Shown here piece after piece: positions 8,375-19,515 of a stretch of DNA of 64,000 bases. The notes beneath the pieces are model-generated. The model ran no database searches, was not told the origin of the DNA, and saw nothing but the letters and a program-made list of their open reading frames with translations. The first letter of the stretch is position 1. Every line of letters starts with the position of its first letter. The position numbers were made by a program, and so were the translations under genes. Source of the stretch: Maniola hyperantus (Eukaryota; Arthropoda; Insecta; Lepidoptera; Nymphalidae); the NCBI RefSeq assembly GCF_902806685.2, contig NC_048539.1, forward strand, positions 6,522,501-6,586,500, written 5' to 3'.

Positions 8375-10399
8375 ATGTGTGGAATTTTTGCATACATTAA
8401 TCATCTGACGCCTAAGACCCGGCGAGAAATCTTGGAGTTACTTGTGAATGGATTAAAACGCTTAGAATACCGTGGATACGACTCTGCGGGCGTCGCTATC
8501 GATGCCGCCGATCTAAAGGATATCGCTGTTGTGAAGAAACAGGGTAAAGTTGCCGCACTCGAAGAGCTCCTACAGGAACAGAGTGTCGATCTAGCTGTGG
8601 AAGAATCCGTAGAATCACATTGCGGTATTGCTCATACCCGCTGGGCAACTCACGGCGAGCCCAGCGCCATCAACTCGCATCCGCAGCGCTCCGGGGAAGA
8701 CAACTCGTTTGTTGTCATACACAATGGAATTATCACTAATTATAAGGAAGTTAAGACCTTCCTTGAGAACAAGGGCTACATCTTTGAATCCCAAACTGAT
8801 ACAGAGGCTATTGCCAAGTTGGTCCACCACATCTACGGTCAACACAAGGACTACAGCTTCCAGGAACTTGTCGAGCAGGTAATTCAACAACTAGAAGGAG
8901 CTTTCGCTCTGTGTTTCAAGTCTCGTTATTTCCCTAATGAATGTGTGGCCACCAGACGTGGTAGCCCCCTGCTCGTGGGCATCAAAACTAAAAGGCGTTT
9001 GTCGAGTGACCATGTGCCGATCATGTACACCAACAACAAGGCCACCAGGGGAGTTGTGCCCTCTGTGCCACGTGTCAACAGCCATGCGCACTTTGAGCCT
9101 GAAGAGGAAAGAGATGTTGAATACTTCTTTGCATCAGATGCCTCTGCTGTTATTGAACACACTAACAGAGTGCTCTATTTTGAAGATGATGATGTAGCCC
9201 ACATCAGAGATGGAGTTCTCAGCATCCATCGTTTGTCCGGCAGCAGCACAGATCCTCACCAGAGAGAGATTTTCACACTGAAACTGGAATTACAGCAGAT
9301 AATGAAAGGCAACTATGACTACTTCATGCAGAAAGAAATTTTTGAGCAATCTGAGTCTATTGTAAACACTATGAGAGGTCGTCTTAACTTCGCCGATGGC
9401 ACTGTGACTCTCGGTGGTATTAAAGATTACATTCCAGAAATTAAACGCTGCAGAAGATTGATGCTGATCGGTTGTGGTACGAGTTACCATAGTGCTGTTG
9501 CTACACGCCAGCTGCTCGAGGAGTTAACTGAGCTGCCGGTGATGGTGGAATTGGCCTCAGATTTCTTGGACAGAAATACACCTGTGTTTCGTGACGACGT
9601 ATGCTTCTTTATCTCTCAATCAGGAGAGACTGCTGATACTCTCATGGCCCTTCGTTATTGCAAACGCCACGGTGCCTTGATTGTTGGCATCACTAACACT
9701 GTTGGTAGTTCCATCTGTCGCGAATCACACTGTGGTGTACATATCAATGCTGGCCCCGAGATCGGCGTCGCCTCCACCAAAGCATATACCTCGCAATTTG
9801 TGTCTCTCGTTATGTTCGCTTTGGTGATCAGCGAAGATCGTATTTCGTTACAAAAGCGTAGAGCCGATATTATCGAAGGACTTCATGAATTGGATGTTAA
9901 AATTCGTCAAGTGTTGGCGTTAGACGACAGAGTAAAAGCGTTGGCAAAAGATCTTTATCAACAGCGCTCATTGTTGATAATGGGACGTGGATACAACTTT
10001 GCTACATGTTTAGAAGGGGCTTTAAAAGTAAAGGAATTGACATATATGCACAGTGAAGGAATTATGGCAGGAGAGTTGAAGCACGGGCCGCTCGCCCTCA
10101 TCGATGACTCTATGCCAGTAATGATGATTGTGATGCGTGACCCTGTTTATATAAAATGCATGAATGCGCTTCAGCAGGTGACTGCCCGCAAAGGCCGGCC
10201 GATTGTTGTCTGCGAGGAAGGGGACACGGAAACTACGGCCCTCGCATCTAGCACCTTGGAAGTTCCAAAAACTGTGGATTGTTTACAGGGTGTCCTCACT
10301 GTTATCCCCATGCAGCTGTTAGCATATCACATCGCTGTTCTGCGCGGTTGCAATGTTGATTGTCCAAGAAATCTCGCTAAATCTGTTACTGTTGAATAA
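8375..10399 (+). CDS. Gfat1: Glutamine:fructose-6-phosphate aminotransferase (GFAT)
   Basis: This 674-residue cytosolic enzyme converts fructose-6-phosphate and glutamine to glucosamine-6-phosphate, the committed step toward UDP-GlcNAc for chitin and protein glycosylation. The N-terminal class II glutaminase domain begins MCGIFAY, where Cys2 becomes the nucleophile after Met removal. It continues with RGYDSAG, CGIAHTRWATHG, IHNGIITNY and QTDTEAIAK. Two SIS sugar-isomerase domains follow at about 350-490 and 525-665, with GCGTSYHS, SQSGETADT, STKAYTSQ, KELTYMHSEG and GELKHGPLAL. The last residues, PRNLAKSVTVE, are the canonical C-terminus. Start at 8375: the open frame extends 25 codons upstream but has no earlier ATG, and an extension would bury the catalytic Cys. 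KRRLSSD is a consensus cAMP-dependent kinase site, as in animal GFAT. The coding region has no intron. Length is normal for the animal family (about 680-695). Confidence 0.97.
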   Translation: MCGIFAYINHLTPKTRREILELLVNGLKRLEYRGYDSAGVAIDAADLKDIAVVKKQGKVAALEELLQEQSVDLAVEESVESHCGIAHTRWATHGEPSAINSHPQRSGEDNSFVVIHNGIITNYKEVKTFLENKGYIFESQTDTEAIAKLVHHIYGQHKDYSFQELVEQVIQQLEGAFALCFKSRYFPNECVATRRGSPLLVGIKTKRRLSSDHVPIMYTNNKATRGVVPSVPRVNSHAHFEPEEERDVEYFFASDASAVIEHTNRVLYFEDDDVAHIRDGVLSIHRLSGSSTDPHQREIFTLKLELQQIMKGNYDYFMQKEIFEQSESIVNTMRGRLNFADGTVTLGGIKDYIPEIKRCRRLMLIGCGTSYHSAVATRQLLEELTELPVMVELASDFLDRNTPVFRDDVCFFISQSGETADTLMALRYCKRHGALIVGITNTVGSSICRESHCGVHINAGPEIGVASTKAYTSQFVSLVMFALVISEDRISLQKRRADIIEGLHELDVKIRQVLALDDRVKALAKDLYQQRSLLIMGRGYNFATCLEGALKVKELTYMHSEGIMAGELKHGPLALIDDSMPVMMIVMRDPVYIKCMNALQQVTARKGRPIVVCEEGDTETTALASSTLEVPKTVDCLQGVLTVIPMQLLAYHIAVLRGCNVDCPRNLAKSVTVE

Positions 10400-10531
10400 G
10401 TGATATTATAAATTGTGTATTTTATTAGTTTTCGATCTCTAAAGACTAGCGCTTCGGCAATGTCTGTAATATTTTTCGCATACCTATCTATATAATAATA
10501 ATAATATAAAATTACGCGTTTAAAATTATTA

Positions 10532-10537
10532 AATAAA
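10532..10537 (+). promoter_or_regulatory. Likely GFAT poly(A) signal
   Basis: AATAAA lies about 135 bases after the GFAT stop codon in AT-rich sequence. It is the nearest canonical hexamer on the coding strand. Confidence 0.55.
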
Positions 10538-10685
10538 TTGAATGATACTTATAGCAAAAACGCAGACTGCAATATAATTGCAATGAAGTACAAGTACTTA
10601 CTATGTCTTGATATGCTCGAAGTTTTGTCAGAACAAATATTTTATATGAAAGTTAAAACCAATTAAGCCACTAAAACATAAAAAC

Positions 10686-10850
10686 ATCGGTCAAGTGTGA
10701 GTCGGACTCGCACACGAAGGGTTCCGTACATTGTACAAGAAATTACACTTTTTAATTTTCATGGCGGCCATTTTGAAATTTTAATTTTTGTTGTTATAGC
10801 GGCAATAGATACCCTTCAGGTATGGAACCCTATGTAGGACTTCTATAATA
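10686..10850 (+). repeat. Dispersed 'GGTTCCGTA' repeat, fragment
   Basis: It begins near 'cggtcaagtgtgagtcggac' and continues with 'cacgaagggttccgtac'. The same phrases recur at about 12640-13155, 18980-19515, 23535-23600, 27395-27560, 35353-35540 and 55848-56297. This is a common lepidopteran interspersed repeat; its class is not clear from the sequence. Confidence 0.55.
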
Positions 10851-11888
10851 AATACTTATAAAAAGTTGCCACTTATACATTCCAATATAATTTATTTCAG
10901 TCATTCACAAAATGATGCTTCTCTAAAGGCCTTGAAATTTAATAAATTATAATTCAAAGAATTATTTCATTTCTAAAAACATTCCACTGCAGATTTAACT
11001 CATTAAAATTTCGACATTTATTTAAAGGTAAAACAGGTTAAAATTATATCAAGGCCGCACCTTTCGTTTTCAATATTTTGTAACCAATCTGTGTGTAATT
11101 AGAAACTATTACATGCCATTCTTTAGCGCCTGAGATCTTACCTACCTACCTACTTATAAGTTTAAGTAAAGCAAACTATATGCATTGTGTAAACTGCAAT
11201 TTAAAGAAACCTTACCAGAATATAATGAAGGGTAAATACTTTTAAATCTTAATTTTGTTTTTTAACTAGATAAGATAGATTAAGGCAATTAAGTCGTTAT
11301 AAAAAGGAACTCTTAAACTTTACATAGTTGAAATATTCATATGAAACGAATAACACATAATGTCCTACCTACTGAACTATACAATGACCAACATTTGTAT
11401 GTGTATAAAAAAACTAATGTATTAAAATATACATATAGATTAGGTACATTATTTATTATTGCTGGATTTTATTTTGGGTTAATCGAAATTTGGTGTTGTT
11501 AAAGAATGAATTTTAATATTGTAAAATTAAAATAATAAGTGGTTTTGCATGCTACTCCATGTCAGATTGTAGCTACTGTACCCCATAAGCATAATATCTA
11601 TTGTACCTCAATCTATGCAAATAAATAGGTGAAATGAAAAACATTATCAATTTGGAGTGTAGCAATTATTTGGTACATGTATTTGTATGTATATGCGAAT
11701 GGTAACTCTTAAATGGATTGTAGGGGGGAGGTCAAATATTATAATATTCAAATAATAATTATATGATAATTATCAAATGGTCATTTCAATGGTCCATTTT
11801 CGCCTGAAGGTCTCATACCTTTAGGCCTAATGAGTTATTTGATAGCATTTAACCTCCCCTACAACCCATTAAGGGGTCGTGACGTTTT

Positions 11889-12316
11889 AAGGCTCCCCCA
11901 CACAGGCGCGTTATTATAGGTCGATAATATCGCATGCGTTATTGCGATATCTGTTTTCAGTACATTTTGTATTAGGATGGTCATGTAGTTACACACTGCT
12001 GCGATAATACGTCCTACTTCCATTGCGGCGTTATTATCGCAGCAGTGTGTAACTACATGACCATCCTAATACAAACTGCACTGAAAACAGATATCGCAAT
12101 AACGCATGCGATATTGGGGCCGATTCTCTAGTACACAATCTCTAAACTAAACTAAATTAACAGGTCTAAATCTAATGCTATCCTTTTCCGCAAGCAACAT
12201 TATGAAAGGGATAGCAATAGATTTAGACGTGCCATTTTAGTTTAGTTTAGAGATTGTGTACAATGGAATTAGCCACTATATCGACCTATAATAACGCGCC
12301 TGTGTGGGGGAGCCTT
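11889..12316. mobile_element. Palindromic MITE, copy 1, carrying a nested MITE
   Basis: The ends are AAGGCTCCCCCACACAGGCG and its complement. Inner arms (GATAATATCGCATGCG...CAGCAGTGTGTAACTACATG) also pair, so nearly the whole element folds on itself. A second copy lies at 44722-44979. A separate MITE is inserted in the right arm at about 12112-12277. Confidence 0.85.
12112..12277. mobile_element. Nested MITE
   Basis: The left end, GGGGCCGATTCTCTAGTACAC followed by a segment rich in AAACT, is mirrored by GTTTAGTTTAGAGATTGTG and ATTAGCC on the right. It interrupts the GCGATATTATCGACC sequence expected in the host MITE's right arm. The flanking TAT appears on both sides. Confidence 0.7.
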
Positions 12317-12477
12317 TATCAGTCACACTGTGCCTATACATTTTAAATATTTGTTCTTGTTTATATAGGTATTACAAAATATTTATAATCAAGATATTAT
12401 TGAGTAAATATTTGTCTAGTTAATTGTGTTCACCGAAAATGTTTTGTAGACCTATTTCAAACAATCGCTATTTTTAA

Positions 12478-13155
12478 GGTTCCGTCCCCAAAGGGTAAAG
12501 CGGGACCCTATTACTAAGACTCAGCTGTCCGTCCGTCTGTTTGTCCGTCTGTCACCAGGCTGTATCTCATAAACCGTGATAGTTAGACAGTTGAAATTTT
12601 CACAGATGTTCTTCTGTTGCCGCTATAACAACAAAAACCAGCCAAGTGCGAGTCAGGCTTGCGCAATGAGGGTTCCGTACTACAGTCGTATTTTTTCGAC
12701 ATTTTGCACGATAATTCAAAAACTATGATGCATAAAAATCTGTTTTAGAATGTACAGGTGAAGACCTTTCACATGATACCCCAATTAATATAGTTATCTC
12801 ACTTCGAAAGTTGAAAATACCAATTATTAGTTCATGACCACAATTTAATTTTTTTTGTGTGATCTAACCCTAAATTCACGGTTTTCAGAATTTTCCCCAA
12901 ATGTCAGCTATAAGATCTACCTACCTTCCAAATTTCATGATTCTAGGTCAACGGGAAGTACCCTGTAGGTTTCTTGACAGACAGACGGACAGACAAACAA
13001 CAAAGTGATGCTATAAGGGTTCTGTTTTTCCTTTTGAGGTACGGAACCCTAAAAACAATAAAATAAACACTTAAGGGGGCTCCCATACAGCAAACGTATA
13101 ATGGTGCGGAACCCTTCGTGCGCGTGTCCGACTCGCACTTGGCCGGTTTTTTAAT
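12478..13155 (+). repeat. 'GGTTCCGTA' repeat copies in opposite orientations
   Basis: One piece (about 12478-12620) is in reverse orientation ('aaggttccgtccccaaaggg', 'gtctgtttgtccgtctgtca'). It is followed by a forward copy from 12640 with 'gccaagtgcgagtcagg', 'gattctaggtcaacgggaag', 'cagacagacgg' and 'aggtacggaacccta', and a further tail at 13070-13155 ending in 'cttggccggttttttaa'. No coding frame. Confidence 0.55.
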
Positions 13156-13189
13156 TATCAAACTAGGTGAGGCCCGCTATTTATTTTAA

Positions 13190-13372
13190 TTTAAAGTTTT
13201 TTTTTAATCTCTTTGATTTTCGGGGACAAAAAGCCTTTGTCCATCCTTGGGATGCCAGCTATATCTGTAGGTACCAAATTTCTTCAAAATCGGTTAAACG
13301 GTTGGACCGTGAGACCCTAGTAGAAAGACAGACAGACACTTTCGCATTTATAATATTTATTAGTATGGAAGT
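13190..13372 (-). mobile_element. Helitron fragment, Lep1-like (family A)
   Basis: Reverse orientation: 'ctctttgattttcggggac', 'accaaatttcttcaaaatcg', 'agacagacagacacttt' and 'attagtatgga' in the family order. The CTAG end is missing. Confidence 0.55.
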
Positions 13373-13606
13373 AAAGATTACTTATTTAGTGGAAATGTTA
13401 GTATTTTATGGACGGAAATAGACACTAAGTACTTCCAATGTATTTTATCTACAAACAAGGAAATGTGTTTGATAAGTGCCACTTGGTCCGTACTGATAAA
13501 ACATTGATTTTCCTTTTAAAAAAGATTGAATAATGTACTCGAAATAGGTATAATAATAATAATTATTATTTTATCAAGGTACTTACATACTTACGCTATA
13601 GATAAA

Positions 13607-13830
13607 TCCATACTAATATTTTAAATGCGAAAGTGTGTGTGTGCGTCTGTCTGTCTGTCCTTTTCACTGCCCATCCGTTTAGCCGATTTTGGCAAAATTT
13701 AGTACATAGATAACTTGTATCTGGAGACGAACATAGGCTACTTTTTATATCACAAAGTCGTAGAATTCCCATGTAATATTTATAATCTAAATCGACGTAG
13801 CCCTAACTCCTCTAAGTCGCGGACGTCATC
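13607..13830 (+). mobile_element. Helitron, Lep1-like (family A), partial
   Basis: It starts TCCATACTAATATTTTAAA, then 'gcgaaagtgtgtgtgtgcg' and 'ataggctactttttat'. The 3' third is degraded and the CTAG end is not clear. Confidence 0.6.
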
Positions 13831-15551
13831 TATACATATATAGGTAGTTTATCAAAATACATTTTTACTCTTCTCCTTAAGGCATATTTTGTATCCCCTT
13901 TTTTTATATAAACGAGCGTTTCGCTAGTCAAAACAAAATTATTGTATTATGTACCTACTACAATAAGAATTTAGAATAATAAATCTGTTCGAATGTGAAG
14001 AATTCGAACTGCTTTTAATTATTGTCCTAAATTCGTAATATGCCTACCTACCTAATTAATTGATAGAATGATATGATCAAAGTTCTGCAAGAAGCGTGTC
14101 AAGTATCAGTCGGATTCGTCCTCCGAGGGTTCCGTAGCATGGAATGAAACACAATACATATAAATACCTAGTTATTTGGTTAATTTAATCTACATCTCAA
14201 AAACAAATCCCTTTTAGTGGGGCCACAAAACTTGTCAATGTTTATTGCTATTGCTGATTTCTAAAAAAAACTGAGTTACGGACTTCTTGTTAATTTTTCC
14301 TCTAAAGTTCATATTCTTATATAACTTTTGTTAACTCTAATATTATTTCGAAGTTTAGATTTTTTTTGATATTTTGAAGTTAAAAAGAATGTTCAAATTA
14401 AGCTCATTCATTAATGATGTACCACACTGATACCTACCTATATTTTAGCCCCATATAAAATATCTCCCCCCTTCCCAATCCTCTCCTGATTTTTTTCATT
14501 TGCTATAATGTTTGGCAAGCATTATTGAAAACTAGTCTAAATAACAATTAATTATTATTAAACACACAGACGGCCAGTTGCACCAAAGGTTCCTTTTTTC
14601 CATTTTGGTGCAGCCCTAAAAACGAAATTATCTTGAATGACATCACAATCGAATTTGGTTGAAAAACGTGTTATGTACAAAGTACACTTACCAACAAACC
14701 TAATATTATATATTTACCTAATATTATATATATTTTCACAATTACACGTTTAATATAATTTGTAAATAGGTAAGCGCTTATAATATAATTTTCTATGTGA
14801 TTAATAGGTAAGTATAATAAACAATATTAATTTGACGCACACGTCATGTAAATGCAATAAATAGATATATAAATGTTTTAAATTTAATTAGCTACTTATT
14901 TTAGGTAGGTACCTACCTAAGCTACTTTTATAAAGAGTTTGTGCAGTTTTATTACGTTATTTTTTTTTCAAAATTTATTTTACATTTTATAGGAACTATT
15001 TGTAACAAATATAATAAGTACCTACATATTTGTTTTTTTATTATAATTACTAACTAACCCGCCCCTGCTTCGCCCGGGTGGGCGCGCGGGGTGAGTTAAG
15101 TACCTATTCCATGTATGAATGTGTTATACCTATTTCAAATTGCAATAAGTATGTACCTACATATAAATCCATAAACCTTCCTCGTGAAATGTTTAGATTG
15201 ATAATGAGACTACGCATTGAATTGTCAAGACATTTTTATCGAAATCAAACCTGTTACTAATAGGGAAAGAATGAAAATGTAGGTAGGTAGATATGTGCTA
15301 AAGTTATGTAATATGGTTAAAAATCTACTATTTACTAAGCAATGCTACTGAGCACCATTGATTTGGAGTTACCCGTTGAGGTTCCGTCCTCTATCTCCGC
15401 AACTGTTCATGAGATGTACTTACACTAAATTATAGTGCCCTACCTGACTGTAAAATCTTTGTAAAGAAATAAGAATTGTTAAAATCGGAGTCAACTGGAT
15501 CTGGATCAAAAAATTCAATCCCTAGGTATCCCGAGTGAACCCTAAAAAGTA

Positions 15552-16919
15552 TCATATAAAAGGAAAAGCTGACTGACTGCCTGATCTATCTCAACGCACA
15601 GCTCAAACTGGACGGATCGCCCTGAAATTTGGGATGTATTATGATGACGTAGACATCCGCTTTTTTTGAAAATTCAATCCCTAAAGTCGTAAAACGGGGA
15701 TTTGAAATTTGTTTAGGTAGTCCACGCGGACGATGTCGTGGATATAGGGTAAACTCATCCAATTTCGTGATAAAACACAAAATGTAATAAAACTTCGCTA
15801 TTTTCTTAAAATTATCTTTTTATTTTTAATAGGAAAATAAATCAGTCACTTGTTAACAATAATTAGAATAATAAGTTTATTTAAGATTAGTATTTTTTGA
15901 GTTATAGGTTAAAATCGAAACCTACCTCACACAACTTCGCGATAATCACTTTAAGTCCGTGATACATACTTGGCTAATTACGTTATCACGGAATTGCAGA
16001 AGTTTTTGTCACGAAATTAGAAAAATGTTTCCAAATAAACTACTAAGCTGCATCTTTCGCATTTATATAGAAATATTTTTCTGATTTCGTGACAAATAAA
16101 TCAAAAACTCCTTGAGATTTCCACATTCATGCTAATAAACACCACAAGAAGACTGCAAGCATCGCACATGAAATTTTGTTTTTGGCGTCGCTTCATTATA
16201 ATATTATGTATTTCCTATTTTTTTAGTTTTTTGTTCCTCCAATAGGTACTTATATCTGTAAACAAGAAAATTTTCATTCCAAGTTACAATCGCTCATTAA
16301 GATAAAAAATCAACTCATTCAATTCCGTGACAAAAATACTGAAAACTTTTTTTCTATGTAGTTACCAAAATTTTATTTAGTTCTACTGGGTATAAATGTT
16401 CATATTAACTTAATAAATTACGAAAAACAACAGCTTCTAACCACGCTTTTTACAAACATCACATGCACCTACGTTAAATCCGTGACACGACTTCAATTCA
16501 AAACTTGAAAATCAGTTAATTCTGTGGGTTGATGAAATAAGGAATGATACTAAAACTATTTACTTTTTTCTAACACCAAATAGCAAGTCACAAAATACAC
16601 TGTTCTAAGATTGAATTGTGTAAGTTTCGTTGTATTCTAAGGATATTTAGTATTTCTTTTTAATTATTTGCGTAAACACAAATTAGCAACGGCGCGCAGC
16701 GCGTGGACACTGAGCGCGGGCGGACAAATCTGTCATTTGTTACTATCTCTATCGCACAAATCAAACCAAACTTTGCAGGGAGAATTGAGACTTATTTACC
16801 TACCATAAGGTTCACATTAAAGATGTGTATTTAGCTCACCTAACTCAGTACCAGCATCGAAACAAACTATCACGAAATTAGGATTATCACGAAATTGGAT
16901 GAGTTTACCCTAAGCTAGT
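15552..16919 (+). mobile_element. Helitron-like element (family B), interrupted
   Basis: It starts 5'-TCATATAAAAGG with a CTGACT run and ends TAAGCTAG at 16919. The body is split at 15746 by a 1165-base TA-flanked transposon (15747-16911). Removing the insert and one TA restores a 3' end of the same length as the intact copy at 7567-7809. A second family B copy starts three bases later, in tandem. Confidence 0.7.
15747..16911. mobile_element. TA-flanked non-autonomous transposon rich in TYCGTGAYA
   Basis: The terminal inverted repeats are GGGTAAACTCATCCAATTTC on the left and the complement, ending GAGTTTACCC, on the right. TA flanks both sides. The TA duplication fits Tc1/mariner-type insertion. 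There is no coding frame. About nine copies of AAWTYCGTGAYA lie inside: forward near 15761, 15954, 16083, 16321 and 16477; reverse near 15984, 16009, 16868 and 16886. Confidence 0.85.
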
Positions 16920-16921
16920 AT

Positions 16922-17122
16922 CATGTAAAACGAAAGACTGACTGACTGACTGATCTGTCAACGCATAGCTTAAACTACCGGATGGATCGGGCTGTAACAT
17001 GCAGATAACTATTAGGTACCTACATCCGCTAAAAATGGATTTTTGAAAATTTAACCCCTCCAAAGGGGTAGGGTTTTGATATTTGTGTAGTCCACGCGGA
17101 CGAAGTCACGGGAGTAAGCTAG
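16922..17122 (+). mobile_element. Helitron-like element (family B), tandem second copy
   Basis: It begins TCATGTAAAACGAAAGACTG, carries a short GACT run, 'cggatggatcgggctg' and 'ccaaaggggtagggttttg', and ends AGTAAGCTAG followed by T. It starts next to the CTAG end of the preceding copy in the same orientation. Confidence 0.7.
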
Positions 17123-17191
17123 TGACCCATGCCATGAGTAGGTAAGCCAAGTAGGGGCCGTTCAGTAGTTTCAGCGTGAAGTGCATACACA

Positions 17192-17677
17192 ATAGGCTAG
17201 TTGACACTTTTTTTAAGTAGGTCTTAAATGGTTGATATTTGTCCTATTAGATCAAAAAAATTAACACTATATTTTTTTGCGCCCTAAAAACCGTAAAACT
17301 TTAACTTAAAAATATATTTTTCTTAGACAGGTGAAAACACTGTCGGCCATGTTTGGCCGATAGATTATCTGTGCTCTGACGTCATGCATTTGTAAACAAC
17401 AGCATAACTTCCCAAAGTTTAATAAACATGACTTCTATACTACTTAGTTTACATAGGGATGACATTTCTTTGTTTACATATTTAATGACGTCACATTATG
17501 GCTGACAGCGTTTTCTGCGTTTCAAATAAAAATAAAAACTGTATTTTTTTAAATTGGATTTATATATCCATCCTGCGTTTTTCATAATTGTTATTGATAT
17601 ATTTCGTTGTCTTACGCAAAATACTATACTAAATAATCATTTATTGGACGAAATTAGATATGAGTCAAGTAGCCTAT
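17192..17677. mobile_element. MITE (TAGGCTAC family), copy 2, internally shorter
   Basis: It has the same terminal repeats and flanking internal sequence as the copy at 4639-5650. It jumps from 'tatactacttagtttacat' directly to 'agggatgacatttctttg'. About 480-530 bases, including the Helitron, are therefore absent. Confidence 0.85.
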
Positions 17678-17743
17678 TGACAGACTAAAATAAAATAAAA
17701 AAACTGTTTCGGGCGCTATATCGATAGTAATAATTATTGCTAA

Positions 17744-17966
17744 CTAGCTGATACCCGCGACTTCGTAGAGTTCGTACGCGTGGATTTAGGTTTTTTAAAA
17801 ATCCCGTGGGAAATCTTTGATTTTCCGGCATAAAAAATAGCCTATGTCACTCTCCAGGTCTTAAACTATACCCATACATAAATCACGTCAATCCGTTGCT
17901 CCGTTGCGACGTGATTGAAGGACAAACCAATAAACCAACAGAAACACACTTTCGCATTTGTAATAG
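17744..17966 (-). mobile_element. Helitron, Lep1-like (family A), partial
   Basis: Reverse orientation: it begins CTAGCTGATACCCGCGACTT, with 'tcccgtgggaaatctttg' and 'agcctatgtcactctcc'. It decays near 'ttcgcatttgtaatagg'. Confidence 0.65.
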
Positions 17967-18424
17967 GGGTAGTGTTAACTATACCAAACAGAAAAAATTC
18001 TAATCGATTAAAATTTTCAAAATATGAATGTACAGAAATATCGACCTGTAACAGTTTAAGGTACTTACTATTAGGTAGTTACCTAGTACCTACTCCTTTA
18101 TTGCTAACGAACTTGGTATGAAAAGCTTACAAGGGGATAACAATTTCAGATTTTATTTAATAGTTAGGTACCTACTTACCTAAGTAGATATACCTATTCA
18201 TCTTTTATTCAATGACTTTATGCGAAATTATCTCAAGTCACCTTTGCCTTTTAAAAAAACAAGATTTTTTATAAAATATTCAACACATAATGGAATCTGA
18301 ACTGAATGTAAATATCCAGTCTTTAGTTTTAACTTTCAAGGTCGATGCCTAGATGCTTTCTGTAATATAAAGTTATAAGAATTTAAAATACTTACTTAAT
18401 AGACTAAAGAAAAGTTGTAGATAT

Positions 18425-18575
18425 GTTACCGGCAAAGCATGCATGATGATAATGATCACCACAACCATGATAATCATGGTTATCATGATGGTTCTCAGTT
18501 CACCTGTGTTTTATTTTTCATGGCGATGATGATCATGATTATGATGGTTATTGTGATGATGATGATGATAGTGAA
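18425..18575. repeat. GAT/CAT-rich simple repeat
   Basis: Imperfect runs of GAT, ATG and CAT triplets, with GATGATGATGATGATAG near 18555-18571. They resemble the tails of RTE-type LINEs, but no LINE body adjoins them. Confidence 0.55.
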
Positions 18576-18894
18576 TGGGCTACGCCAGAAGACTCGCTTC
18601 TGACTTCGCGATTTACAAAAACACTAGACCGCTAAAGTGTTTTTGTAATGACAGACGTAAGACTGCGTGGAGTTCTCAGATTTCATTCTGGGCCACATTT
18701 GACCCTTTGCAATTACTAGATGACAGTAAGACAGACAAACAAACACAATGGCACTTGTACACCAAAATTTATACTGGAGATATTCATCCCGAATTACCTA
18801 CTAAGTATTATTTTATTATACCTATACCTATTTATAGTAGGTATATTATCTACATACAGTATAGTCGCTTTTGAGAAGTCTTTACGACCTATTT

Positions 18895-19515
18895 TTATCA
18901 TCATCTATCGCCGGCTTACTACTGAGCACGGGTCTCCTATTAGAAGTGAAAAGTTTGGTTATGATTATAACCGCCACGTATACCACGCTGGCCAAGTGCG
19001 AATTGGTACTCTGGCAGACTTCACACACTTTTTTAGGGTTCCGTAGTAAACAATGAACCTTTATAGTTTCGCCATGTCCGTCCGTCCGTCCTCTGTTAAT
19101 CTCAGAGACTATTTGTGCTAGAAATCTGTAATTTGGCATGGGTATAAATAAATATTAATCACGCCGACAAAGTGGTGAAATAAAATTGTGATAGGTAAAT
19201 ATTTTTTTAGGGTAGCTCCCCTACATGTAAAGTGGGGATGATTTTTTTTTCTCGTCTACCTCATAGTGTGGGGTACCGTCGTCTTTTAAAATACTGTGGG
19301 TATGGGAACATCATTTCTCGGTTTCTAGATCCGTTTGTAAAATATGATGTTGTAAAGTGCTAATTTTTATTAGAGTGAAGTGTCCCCCCCCCCTTCCTTA
19401 ACCTGTTAACCCTAAGTAGGGTTCACAGTTAAGGAGTTATATCTGTTTTTCGAGGTTAATTGTGACTACGGAACCCTACACTGCGCGTGGCCCGCCACGC
19501 ACTTGGCCGGTTTTT
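18895..19515 (-). repeat. SINE tail and 'GGTTCCGTA' repeat pieces
   Basis: From about 18895 to 19020 the reverse complement of the SINE body seen at 33449-33772 is recognisable ('atcgccggcttactactga', 'accacgctggccaagtgcg'). It runs into 'tttagggttccgtagtaaac' and ends at 'cacttggccggttttttaaa' near 19515, the pattern of the GGTTCCGTA repeat. A run of eleven or twelve C lies near 19385. Confidence 0.5.
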
